From Chalara sp. BL73 (Eukaryota > Ascomycota > Leotiomycetes > Helotiales): a DNA stretch of 64,000 bases. The translations under genes were made by a program, and so were the position numbers. Shown piece after piece: positions 34,058-44,024 of this stretch. The stretch's first letter is position 1. Each line of letters opens with the position of its first letter. The notes below the pieces were generated by a model that searched no databases, was not told the origin of the DNA, and saw nothing but the letters and a program-made list of their open reading frames with translations. Location of the stretch: positions 62,001 through 126,000 of the forward strand of contig CAKJVC010000030.1 of the NCBI GenBank assembly GCA_918026815.1, written 5' to 3'.

Positions 34058-35362
34058 ATGGCTTCACTTTTCGAAAAGCAGCTTTTTCAGGTAATTTTTA
34101 TTGAAATATTATATTAATTTGTATACTAATCGGTTTCAAGAATATTATTGTTATTTCTGATAATTCAGATCATGAATTTGATATGGATTTTAATTCTTCG
34201 CAGCAAATCGGTTTTTCCAATAAACGCAAGCGCAAATCTCCGGGCAGTTTTTCTACTAATGTGCATACTGTTAAAGCTAGAAGAAGACTTGAAGCTATAA
34301 AAAGCAACAGTATTCAAAATCAGATCGAAAAAGCGAAAGCCGCAGATCAAGCAGCAATTACATACCGAAAAAAAGTCTTCAAAAAGTCTGCTGAATTTGC
34401 ACTCGCATTTTTTGCCGAGCAGAAGCGAATGATTGAGCAGTTTGCTTTGCAAGTTAGAACAAAGCGGTTCGTTTAATTTTGATTATACTAATTTTTATAC
34501 TAACTTGTATAGTGAACGAAATGGCAAAGATTGGAAATCTGTAGCAAAAGCTTTGGGTTATAGAGAAATTGGTGGCCTATATGCAATTGATAATGATGGA
34601 AATCCAGCATGGGAAGATATTGAGTATGAATCGGAAGACGAATACGAGTTTGAGCATATGTAGAGATTGAATGAAAAGCAAAACGGTGATAAAGCAGTTG
34701 TCGGCAAATCTGCTAAAGAGTTGAAAAATGACGGGATTGCTAAGCATAAACGATCTATTTTAGTAAGTTTCAGATTAATATAATGATTCGTATAACGCTA
34801 ATACAATTTCAGGATGCTAAAAAGCTTGAATTTAAGTTTTGGCAAAGAAAATGGCGCCGAAGCCGTCGATCTTTGTTCCGCAAAATCCGAAAGCTTGCTG
34901 CTGGTGGACAGGAATACTTGGAAAGAACAAGCTGTTTTTATATTTACAAGAAGTACAAAATTCTACTAATTTTTATACTAATCTGCTAACTGATATAGCA
35001 AATTCTATGCGTATAAAACTTTTGAAAGATACTTTATTTAAGGAGAAAAGGCAATTTGGAAAAATCTTGCAGCATGAGTATACGGAAATGAAGAGTGGAT
35101 CGATCTGCCGGGCCCTGCAAATTGGTGGCCAGCCGACGATAAGTTAAATGACACAGGATTCGGCTTTTCCGATTCGTTGACAGGCTATAAAAAAGCGTTT
35201 GATATGGTATATGCTACGGAAATTCCGGAAGATGGATCATACGAACGTATTTTCCCCGCTTATAATGATTTGTTTTTGATGACAGACAATTTTTTAAGTC
35301 AAACAATCGTTAAAGCATTTTTTGGTTTACAAAGCAGCTTTCAAAGGCCGCGTAAGCTGTAA
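34058..35362 (+). pseudogene. unrecognised five-exon gene of the hAT element (ORF1), with three in-frame stops
   Basis: Exons 34058..34090, 34141..34466, 34513..34762, 34813..34952 and 34999..35362. Every junction keeps phase, giving 371 codons from ATG (MASLFEKQLFQ) to a stop after QRPRKL. Three internal stops fall at EFEHM*, ERYFI* and KNLAA*VYGNEEW. Each is one C-to-T or G-to-A step from Gln or Trp. Features seen are a basic patch (SNKRKRKSPG), a long helical Lys/Glu/Ala segment, an acidic stretch (EDIEYESEDEYEFEH), and a conserved-looking EWIDLPGPANWWPADD. No family is recognised. It is transcribed in the same direction as the transposase and divergently from the histone gene. It may be a DNA-binding accessory protein (inference only). 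Confidence 0.7.
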
Positions 35363-35817
35363 ATGTATATGTAGTTTTTAAGTATATACAACAAATAAAG
35401 CAAAGAACTTTAAGCAGATATATTCAATTTTATACTAATCTTTATACTAATCATTATATTTTACATTAATTTTTGGAAGTTTAATTATAGCTTTTAATAT
35501 GTACAATTTTTTTGAAGTAGTAATTTAATTTGTGTTTAAATACTTGTTTTTTCTTTCCGATTTGATGCTTTTTTTTTTACTTGCACACTTTTGTTGCTAT
35601 AGAGTCAAGTAATTCGCAAAACTTTTTTGATTCTTTTAGCTCATTTGAGTCAAATATTTTTGACAATTTACTATTTTCGCAAATTAGTTCAAAAAACCTA
35701 TATTTTCGATGGGAACTCGAATATCACGATAAGTTTGTTGAATAGTGGTTAAGTACACAATAGGCAGTTCAAGCAGTTGCAAACTAATCAATTGATTTAG
35801 TAAAGCAATTAAATTGG

Positions 35818-38413
35818 AAATCTTAAAATCGAAAATCTATTGCTTGGAAACAATTCGATTAAAGAATACACCGGATCACCGGAGAGTTTAAAGTCATATG
35901 TCAAAACTGCAACAAAGTTCTCGCACATCTAAATACGCGGAATACCGGCACAAAAGCTTTGTCTGGTTATATAGCGTTTCGGCAATGCTTTGTTTATTCT
36001 AGCCAAAGTAATACAAAGCAGAAAAAAGTGGAAAACATATTTCACGCTATTTCTGTAAGTAGATTAGTATAAATATTAGTATAATGTCTAATATTAATAG
36101 CAACTAATCTTTACGAAGCAAGCATTTCACGACTAGGTTTTTGCAACTATTGTTTCACTTCGTATTTCTTTCCGCGCAATCGAAAATCCTGAATGGAGAA
36201 AGCTAGCTGTTATGCAAAAATCCAAATTTCGAACTTCTTTTTGCAATAACTATAAAGAATCGACTGATGGAACAATCAGTCAAACTTGAACAGAACATGC
36301 TTTTAAATGTTGTTCCTGGAAGCAAAATTGCAATTTTTCTCGATTGCTGGTCTAGTACAACAAAACTATCATTTATAGGTATAATAGCTCACTATATTGA
36401 TAAGTTATGGGCTCTTTGTCAAGAATTAATAGGATTTAAAAGTTTAGTAAACGTTTATTCCGGAAATGCGTTTGCTTAAGTTGTCAATAACGTTTTTCAA
36501 CAGCACAATCTTTTTGATCGTGTTGTTTCAATTACAACTGATAATGCGAGTTCGAATACTACAATAGTTTTCGAAATCAACGAGTATTTACAAGAAGCTT
36601 TGAAAGCTAATAGTATTCTGAAAAGAAAAGTCTAACACGTGCCGTGTTTATCGCATGTGATTTAGTTTAGTCTTCAAGCACTTTTAGGCTTTGTTCAATT
36701 GAAGCCTACTAACGACACATTTGTTCGGAATTGAGTAACAGAAAAAGAGCTGTTTGATCTTGAAAGAATCAAAGCTAGTAACAAACGTAGTATTCTATAT
36801 ATACTAGCAAAGGTATGTAACACGTGACTTTTATACTAATTTTTATACTAATTTTATATTAGATTCGAAAGCTTGCTATTCTTGTTAATTCCAGTGCACA
36901 GCGGAAACATCGATTTCAAAGAGTTCAACAAAAACAAATCAGAGATTTATCTTTTCCGAATGATCTAGTTTTTACATTGTTAATTGATGTATGCACTCGA
37001 TAGGACTTAACAGTGCATATGATTCTTCGTGCATTGCGTCTTAAAGAGTCTATCAATCAATTTTGCAGTGTATACGATCTTGCTAAGCTTTTTTCATTTT
37101 CTGCATTAGAATGGAAAAAACTTGGCTATTTGGCCGATTTGTTACGTCTTTTCAATTTTTTTACAACAACAATCGGCAAAACAACAAGCATAACATTGCT
37201 TTATGCTTTATCAATTTACGATGAATTGTTTGAACACTTGCAAGAATCTCGTCGAGTATTAACCAAAAAGTCTGTTGCTTAACTTTGGGTAAAAGATTTA
37301 ATTAGTGCGATTAATGCTGCAGAAGCTAAGCTTGATACTTACTATAACAAAACATATAGTAGTTTTAGTAGTTTGTATAGCATCGGAGCAATTCTTGATC
37401 TAAAATCGAAGCTAAAATGCTTTGAAGAAGATTATTGCTGGCTTAATTTCAAAACAGTTAATTGGGCCAAAGAATTTAAGCGTCAATTTCGGTCGTTATA
37501 CGATACAGAATATAAAGAAAAGTTTACGAATGCTGACCGACTTTTTTAAATTCGAAAAGTTAATTACGACTTTTTAGCATTAGCATTAAGTCGCAAGCGC
37601 TTTATTCGAGACATTCAGAACTTTTATCGCAAAGATAATGACTTTTTTCCTTTTGAAATTGATGAATGGCTAGCTATGAGTATGTTTACAATTCTACTTT
37701 TTATACTAATTTTTATACTAATCTTTGTGTTGTTTTTTTTAGAGCCTAATAATCGATCACCGCTACTTGTTTGGAAATCGCTTGAAACACAGCTTCCTGG
37801 CTTATTAGCAATAGCTAGGGATTTACTTTGTATCCCGATGGCCGGTGTTGGAGTAGAACGTACTTTTAGTTTTGCACGTGATATATGCGGATATCGCTGT
37901 AGCCAGCTTCAACCGACAACTATTCGGTCGCTTTTTTTGGTTTATTATTCGCTCGTTGAACATTCACGAACACGTGAGCTTTAAAACCTACTATTTTCAA
38001 CTATTAATATCTAGGATATAACACTTGAAGATATAGAAACGGAAATTAAAACGCGAGAAAATGACTTTGAAGTCTAACTTGATCAAATTGATTTTTGGGA
38101 AAATTATTACTATATTAGTGATGAAGAACCAGAAGGAAACGAAGAAGTTCGAACTCGTCGTGCTCAAAAACACTGGGATTACAAGATTTCTAAATCTTTA
38201 CGTCAATCAATTTATCAAAATCAGCCACTTTCGACTACTCAGTTTTAAAATACACTTAGGAATCGCTGCGAACCGTTAATTGAAACAACGAACTGGGAAC
38301 TATCTAGTAATAGTAGTCAAAAGCTGCCTCGACTTCCGACTTCTGATATTGGTAATATTGTGCCGGATATTCCAATAGGCATTCACAGGTCAAAAAAGCA
38401 AAAAAAAAATTAG
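35818..38413 (+). pseudogene. hAT transposase with about eleven in-frame stops
   Basis: In order, with introns near 36055-36118, 36813-36862 and 37680-37742. A BED-type zinc finger comes first (VICQNCNKVLAHLNTRNTGT). The RNase-H-like core has IAIFLDCWSSTTKLSFIGI, then FDRVVSITTDNASSN and VPCLSHVI. The C-terminal hATC dimerisation domain reads LVWKSLETQLPGLLAIARDL and CIPMAGVGVERTFSFARDIC. Stops include those at 36477, 36633, 36663, 36732, 37001, 37280, 37547 and 38246. Where the expected residue can be guessed it is Gln or Trp, so each fits a C-to-T or G-to-A transition. The frame is otherwise continuous, so decay is by point mutation, not deletion. This copy cannot make active transposase. 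Confidence 0.85.
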
Positions 38414-38870
38414 TTTTAGAATATTAGTGTTGTATTATTATAATTCACAATTTTTTCCACTCTATTACAATATGTTTAAATTTAACATTTGAAGTTTAAT
38501 TTTTATACTAATTTTTATACTAATCAACCACTTTGCATTTCAAGTACTTTTGTAAAAACAAGTATACAAAATAGCTTTGTTTAACCTGTGTGCATATAGA
38601 AAAATCAATGCCAAAACTGGAAAGAATTATTTCGATACTAGAATACTTCGTATATTTTTAAAATTCCACCAGTTCGCCCTACATTCTTGTAAAGGAGTTT
38701 GATTGTAGTTTCTATATTTAGTTAATCTTATCGGGGCCCCATTGGGGTCCCGCGGGTCGGGGTCAAAATACACAACCCACCCCACGGGGGAAGCGAGCCT
38801 CGAAGACCCGACCCACGGGGTCCCATGGGTCGGGGGCCCCGGCCCGCCCCGTGGGTTTCTGCGCAGTCTA

Positions 38871-38878
38871 ACCAAGAC
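38871..38878. repeat. 8-bp target site duplication, right copy
   Basis: ACCAAGAC, identical to 32631-32638. The host frame continues as ACC AAG AC|C CGT across the empty site. Confidence 0.95.
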
Positions 38879-39296
38879 CCGTGGCCCCTTGTTACGCCGC
38901 CTCAAAGTCATGCTCTGGGACTGCGATCTCTATATGCATCTCCTCTACGTCCTCTTCGTGGTCGGTGCAGTCACATCTTCTACCGTCATTGGAATCAACA
39001 ACTCAAACACCATCCACACACTTTTAATTTACCTCCTCACACATGCGTTCTGGCCGCCAATGTTGTGGCTGTTGCGCGTAACAGCTTGTTTCGAACCCAT
39101 TCGATATGTGATTTGGCCGCCAACGATGCCAGATAGAGAGGAATTGCTTGACAGGGACTCGATTACAAATATTGCGCGGCCGAAGGAAGAATGGAAGAAG
39201 CAACGGTATTCGAAGTTGACGTTTTGGCATGAGATGCAGTACTCAGGGGCTACTATTTTTACTACTGTTGTTTTCTTCGGGGCGTTCTTTGTTTAA

Positions 39297-39779
39297 TTTG
39301 CGTTGCAAGACTTGGTGTGTTTCGTTTGTTGAAAATATTAGCATTATATGATCTATGATATCGCGCGGTGCCATAGCGCATAGTCGCAACTGTGCTGATT
39401 GTGATTCGGTCGATCTCCGTGTCGCATGAGGTGTATCTGTCTATTCCCAACGCGATGCTGAAGCTGTATGTTATGCTGATTTTTAATGTGGCGCCTCCAA
39501 GCGAGGTGGGAGAGGACAGAGGGGTCGAAGGTGTCATCAGAATGGGCTACCATTTGGTTCAGGGATAATACTGAAGTGGGGTGGGAGTGGTGGCGTGCAG
39601 GGATTCTTTAAAAAGATAAGGCATATATGAAAGAAAGTGAAAGCTGATCGAAATAGTTGTCAGCGAAGCTCGTGTGTATATCTTAACTAAATAACTCGAT
39701 AGAAACCGCTTCTTTGAAACAAAAAGCTAGCAGATACTACTACAAAAACGTTAAATGTACAAAGCACAAGCCTGCTCAC
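39297..39779. other. intergenic between convergent genes
   Basis: About 480 bp, AT-rich, nothing recognised beyond 3' untranslated sequence. Confidence 0.45.
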
Positions 39780-41488
39780 CTATTGGGAATTACCCTTCTC
39801 GCTTATGTCTTCCCACGAATAGCCATCATTCCTTATCTGGAGCATGGCCATCACTAGCCTTGGCGGAAGAAGCTTTGTATAGTACTGCATCTTGATCGCG
39901 CCTAGAGTCCGCTGTGGAAGCTGTTGCCGGAAAGCAAGACCCATCTCCTCCCATGAATGCCCCTCCTTCTTCATTTCCAATATCTTCTCGTTCTCTTCTA
40001 CTGTCCAAGGGATACGTGTTCTCTTCGCTTGTAATGTCATGGGCAGAACCTGGTATGCAGCTGCTCGTGTTGATCTCCGTTTAACGCCTCTTTTCTCCAT
40101 CTGTAACGGTGCTTGATGCATTTGGTAAAGTGCAGCAGCCTTGTGATTGGCGTCCAATGCTTTGGAATCAATCGGTAAATGAAAGTGTCCTGAGATCGAT
40201 GGAAGTTTGAACTCAAGGTTGTACATCGTCTCACTCCCAATCTTGGTGTATTTGAGAAAGCCTTGGAAGGGCCACTCCTGATACTCAGCAAATGGTACTT
40301 CCTCTGTTGCCGCAGATGGACTCCGAGAAGTTCGAGACGCATGGTGGTGGCTATTATCGACAGTAGTTGATAGACATCCATTATCAGCCTCCTGGATTTG
40401 CGTGTCGCCAATCTCGGGTGGAATGGTCGATGGCTCCACCTGGGGACTAAGCTGTCTGAGGCAGAGCTCTGGAGTGTGCCTGTGATAGGTAGTTGGAGTT
40501 GCAACAGGTGCTGGGCGTGGCTTTCGTCGCTTTGCAGGTCGTGGGTCCTCATCTCCAGTATCGCAGATATTGTGATGATCATCGATGTTCACGGAAAGGT
40601 GGGTTTCGCTGCTGGTCAAAATATACGTGTCTTGGTGCCATCGTTTCCCCTCCCGCTTCTCCGCCTCAGGACCGCTACTCTGTACCAGCTCAGGTGGAGC
40701 AGAGAGGCCAGAGGGACTACGAGAGGTTCTTGGGGTATGAGAGCGCTCGTCGTTGATCAGAGCCGCTGGATGCTTGGGATAGACCTTAGACTGTGCTCGA
40801 CTCAAGGGTCGGTGGAAGATGCTATTTCAAGATGTGTTCCGTTAGCAAAGTGTTCCCTTAAAAATTTCTAACGGGGATGCTCGTGGCATAACTACCTACC
40901 CTCAATCCTAGCAAGCAACGCATGACTGAGTGAGATTCTCAGTTGATCTTCTCTGACCCAGGTAGAAAAGTCATCGAACAGGTACTCGAAAAGTTTCCTA
41001 TCTTTGCTGCGCCGGTTACGGCGCAGATGTTGAACTCGCACAAAGTCTTTTTCTACTTGTGGGACCAAGCCCTGGGAGGATAGTTCGCAATGCGACCATG
41101 ATATTGACATCCGCATGTCAGCTTCGTTCACCCACAAATCAGACCTGTTTGGACGTTCACCCAATACGACGTGGTACTGGGTTATCTTCGATTGACGTCC
41201 AGCAAACTGCTGGGTGCGCTTCCCACGCAGTCGAAAGCGGTGCTTGTCGATCCATAGTTGTGTGGTTGGCGAAGCCTCAGTGGATTCATTTCCCATAGGA
41301 TTGTCTATGCTGTCTACCGCTATAAGGCTTTGCAAATCGCCTGTAGCAGGCTGCCCAAGCTCTTCCTGCTCCTGCATCTCTATCCCACCCTCTTCTCCCA
41401 CCGGCTCTTCCTCCCATGGTTCTTTCCTCCCAAGTGTTCCACCTCCACCTGGGTTGAAAAGATTGCCTGGAGAGACGACGGGCGGCAA
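39780..41488 (-). CDS. putative nuclear protein with Myb/SANT-like C-terminus
   Basis: Complement(39780..40821, 40896..41488), with one 74-bp intron; the splice rejoins LARIEG|SIFHRPLSRAQ in frame. The first codon of the first exon is not an ATG. A good 3' splice site (tctctccag) lies at its 5' end, so a short upstream exon is likely. The C-terminal region TRIPWTVEENEKILEMKKEG, HSWEEMGLAF and RTLGAIKMQYYTKL looks like a degenerate SANT/Myb helix trio, followed by a second W-containing helix (GYSWEDIS). Mid-protein Pro/Ser/Arg-rich linkers contain a basic stretch (RPAKRRKPRP, possible nuclear signal). The N-terminal part has QYHVVLGERPNRSDLWVNEA. The function is probably DNA or chromatin binding (inference). 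Confidence 0.6.
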
Positions 41489-42154
41489 AAAGAGAATAAA
41501 TGATAGGAAGAGAGAGGCTATCCTTAAAAGGATGCAACATGAGACAGTTGAAGCTTTGAGGAAATTGAGTCTCGAGTCACAAATATAAAAGAGGGCACAA
41601 ACCGGCCACCCATTTTAAGGGGTTGTTCTGTTGAGTGAAGGCTTGAGATTTACCCGTATGAACAAATGCAGAAACAAAACATTAGCCTTGCAAGGACGGC
41701 TCTTTCCATTCTTCGTAGTCAGCATTAACTTTGGCGAACCCCAAATTTAAATTCTATGGAGCACAAGGTGTTTGAGAAGCAGAGCCCAAATCCAACGTAT
41801 TTTGGGGTGCCAGGACTCATATGAAGCCCGTAACCCCGTGACAAAACACGGGTCCTTCGTCCTCAAATTGCCACCACCTTCCCTCTCCTCACTCCTCCAC
41901 TGTAGAGTGTTAGCGTATTATCAGTGATGTCGCTCTCAAGAAAGCTGTCTTGCACATTAACCCTGACTCTATGATTTATAGGACCCTTCGACGCTTGTCC
42001 TCGGGTATATTCGACATACGTACCCCTAGAGACGTATAATCGAGCGAGCGTCGAGGAAAGAAAACCTCCAGATCTTTTCTCCAATTCAAAAGAGAGCTTT
42101 AGGAAAACGTGAAATTGCTAAGGATAGGCGATCTAGAGTTCGTAAACGAGTGTA
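41489..42154. other. intergenic with a short gene-like fragment
   Basis: Contains a likely 5' exon or promoter for the preceding gene. Near 42080-42180 a plus-strand stretch reads ALGKREIAKDRRSRVRKRV then YRLWDEKGENP, coding-like but unidentified and broken by the adjacent MITE-like sequence. Confidence 0.4.
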
Positions 42155-42426
42155 TAGATTGTGGGATGAAAAAGGTGAAAACCCAGCCCCATAGGATCCC
42201 ACCTCTGTAAACTGGGGGCTCCATGGGGTGCCAAGAGCCCCACACGTGATTAATACGGCATAATTATTGCATTACTTTCATAATTTATTGCATATCTACA
42301 AGTGTTAATCACATGTTGAGTGTATGGATCACGTGCTGAGTTCTTGGGACCCCATTTGGGATCCCATGAAGCAAAGAATTTAAGAGACCCCAGCCCATGG
42401 GGTCCCTTGGGTTTCTGCGCAGTCTT
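42155..42426. mobile_element. non-autonomous hAT derivative (about 270 bp)
   Basis: The right end gggtttctgcgcagtct matches the right terminus of the 32639-38870 hAT element. Subterminal words ccatggggtgccaag, cacacgtga and ccatggggtccc are also shared with that element's ends. The left end tagattgtg is a degraded version of TAGACTGCG. There is no coding capacity. The flanks (cgagtgta and tctccgag) are not a target duplication, so the left border is tentative. Confidence 0.65.
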
Positions 42427-42617
42427 TCTCCGAGTATGTCCTCCTGGCTCTCATTAGCGGTACCTGTCTGCTGTATGATTTTTTGAGGCATGACACTCTT
42501 CCGGCATCCTTCGCACGGCTTAAGTTCGTATTGGTCGGTCAATGTCGGTCCGAACGGTATTGCAATACTTTTTGTGGTGGTAGATGTTGTTGTTGTTATT
42601 CTCTATCTAATCTCTAG

Positions 42618-44024
42618 CTAGTCATGGACCAGGGGGTCATGTGATCTCACTAGTCCCTTAGTACCAACTGTCAATGTGTTGGGGATAGTATTAGCGGTCC
42701 CCCTACTGAAATGCGATGTGAAGGCATCCGAGTGGTAGCTGGTCCTGAGCGCCATTCGAAAATGGCGTCGAAGAAATGGTTTGAAGTTGGGAAGACATGC
42801 ACAAATAATTCCAACACACATCTCCACAATGCTATAGTTTATTAGCATTAAAACATTTTAGCGTTGCGGAGCCAAATGGATATAGAAATAAACTTACGTC
42901 CATACGGCATTCTCAGCCCCCAGCCCTGTGAAATCTGGGGAATGGGTGAGATTCACAATGCTCTTCAGTCGAATACTGCTAACGATGCAAATACCCCTGA
43001 AAATTAGCTTCTTAGGTTGATTTGCAAACAGATTAAGAATGAGCAACCTTACAAAGCTCCAGTCATAAAGAGGCCAGCCAATGCCACTTTCCGTTTCGTT
43101 GGCATTTGCAGCTTCCGTACCAGCATTATTGGTAGTACCAGCATCGCAATATCAGTGACGATATTTAGTGAACCATGTATCATGAGAATTTTGGCTACAT
43201 TAATACATTTCCCGTCTGTAATCGTAATATCCCAGTTTTTGGCAATGGGCCGGCAGTTGAAAAGAAATTCGAATGACCCAAGAATAGAGTATGTGACTGT
43301 TGCTATTATAAGTACCCATACCGCGACCTTGAATGGTGTAGATGGCGAGAGTCGCAGGTAGAGGAACGGCGTAGATAATTTGACGAACATAAAAGATAAG
43401 CCATAGAAGACTCTGTTGATTAAACATATCTTATAGAAACGTTACGAAGTGCTAAAGATTGGCATATGAAGGCCCTAACTAGCCCGAACTCTGGTAACAT
43501 GTAACTTACTTTTAAGAAATGGGGACTGAACGTTGTAAGTGGCATATCCCACAAATGGACGCCAAGACCGAGATTGACCACTTTAGAGTTAGAGGGTTAA
43601 CAAGAAGCCAGTCGAACATAGCATAAGTGCCCACTTACAAACTATGGAAGTAATCATGTAGCCAATCGACAACATCTATGTCAGGCAAGATGCATAAGTG
43701 TTCGTTCTGATTTTATTATCTCGTAGGATATTGAAGATTCATACCCATGCAAAGATTATCGTGTCTAGGCCAATTAATTCAACACCCTCACAACCTTAGA
43801 CAATGAAGACGCTTACAATCATCAGACCACATATTGCCAATGATTATTCTCCTTGTATAAACTCGGAGAAATAAAACTAAACTTGCTAGCGGAAAAAATA
43901 CTGCAGTTGTAATGACAACCCGGTATCCCCGAGACTTGGGATGCTCGAAGTTCGGAATAATTCCAGGCGGTGGGGGGAGGGCGCCAACGACTCCTTCTCT
44001 CTCGGCTTTGAGTACAAAGCTCAT
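42618..44024 (-). CDS. Pth11-like rhodopsin-fold integral membrane protein (1)
   Basis: Seven exons: complement(42618..42831, 42898..42996, 43053..43429, 43510..43580, 43639..43675, 43745..43764, 43817..44024). All phases close, 341 residues. The N-terminus has NFEHPKSRGYRVVITTAVFF, then LVLFLRVYTRRIIIGNMWSD, DDYTIIFAW, and VKLSTPFLYLRLSP. The family signature FNCRPIAKNWD...GKCIN follows, then DIAMLVLPIMLVRKLQMPTK, ALAGLFMTGALGICIVSSIR and finally WTIVEMCVGIICACLPNFKP. This is the seven-helix fungal 'rhodopsin domain' family, which includes Pth11-like surface sensors but lacks a retinal-binding function. It appears intact. The ligand is unknown. Confidence 0.88.

Larger units (their letters stand above)
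32639..38870. mobile_element. 6232-bp hAT transposon carrying a histone H3-like gene
   Basis: The ends are TAGACTGCG at 32639 and its complement CGCAGTCTA at 38862-38870. An inner part of the inverted repeat shares CCCACGGGGCGGG. The element is flanked by a perfect 8-bp duplication, ACCAAGAC (32631-32638 and 38871-38878), the length diagnostic of hAT. The outer 100-130 bp at each side are GC-rich with repeated GGGGTCCC / CCCATGGGG words, likely transposase-binding repeats; the interior is strongly AT-rich. Three genes lie inside: H3-like (minus, 32985-33534), an unknown ORF (plus, 34058-35362) and the hAT transposase (plus, about 35818-38413). It is inserted in an exon of the GT2 gene in the same direction as its transposase. 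Confidence 0.93.
30727..39296 (+). pseudogene. GT2 cellulose-synthase-like glycosyltransferase, split by hAT insertion and frameshifted
   Basis: Pieces: 30727..31303, 31349..31833, 31886..32638, then after the hAT insertion 38879..39296; about 744 residues if uninterrupted. A membrane helix (LSPLFTLLAVSAYFLYYAY) precedes the catalytic domain. Processive GT2 motifs are present: TCCGEDIDVVLDT (first D), ALDADMIPDREWL (DxD), SLAEDTFTSS (third D) and HLKQRTRWTLG (QxxRW). Further helices follow (FFARLSAFVFAIDAFFKIF, IFLLVALLTIPIVPISG, LYVLFVVGAVTSSTVIG). Removing the element and one ACCAAGAC copy rejoins ETKT|RGPLLRRLKV in frame. A separate one-frame shift occurs at about 32147, between QYGTVP and AFTGHLKQ. 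Members polymerise or transfer sugar at the plasma membrane; this allele is broken twice. Confidence 0.88.

Noticed and set aside
32639..38870. Large intron of the glycosyltransferase gene
   Set aside because: No GT-AG borders; the ends are TAGACTGCG inverted repeats with an 8-bp direct duplication, which is a hAT insertion.
42147..42434. 8-bp target duplication for the hAT miniature element
   Set aside because: Flanks cgagtgta and tctccgag differ; the left end is degraded, so no duplication is claimed.
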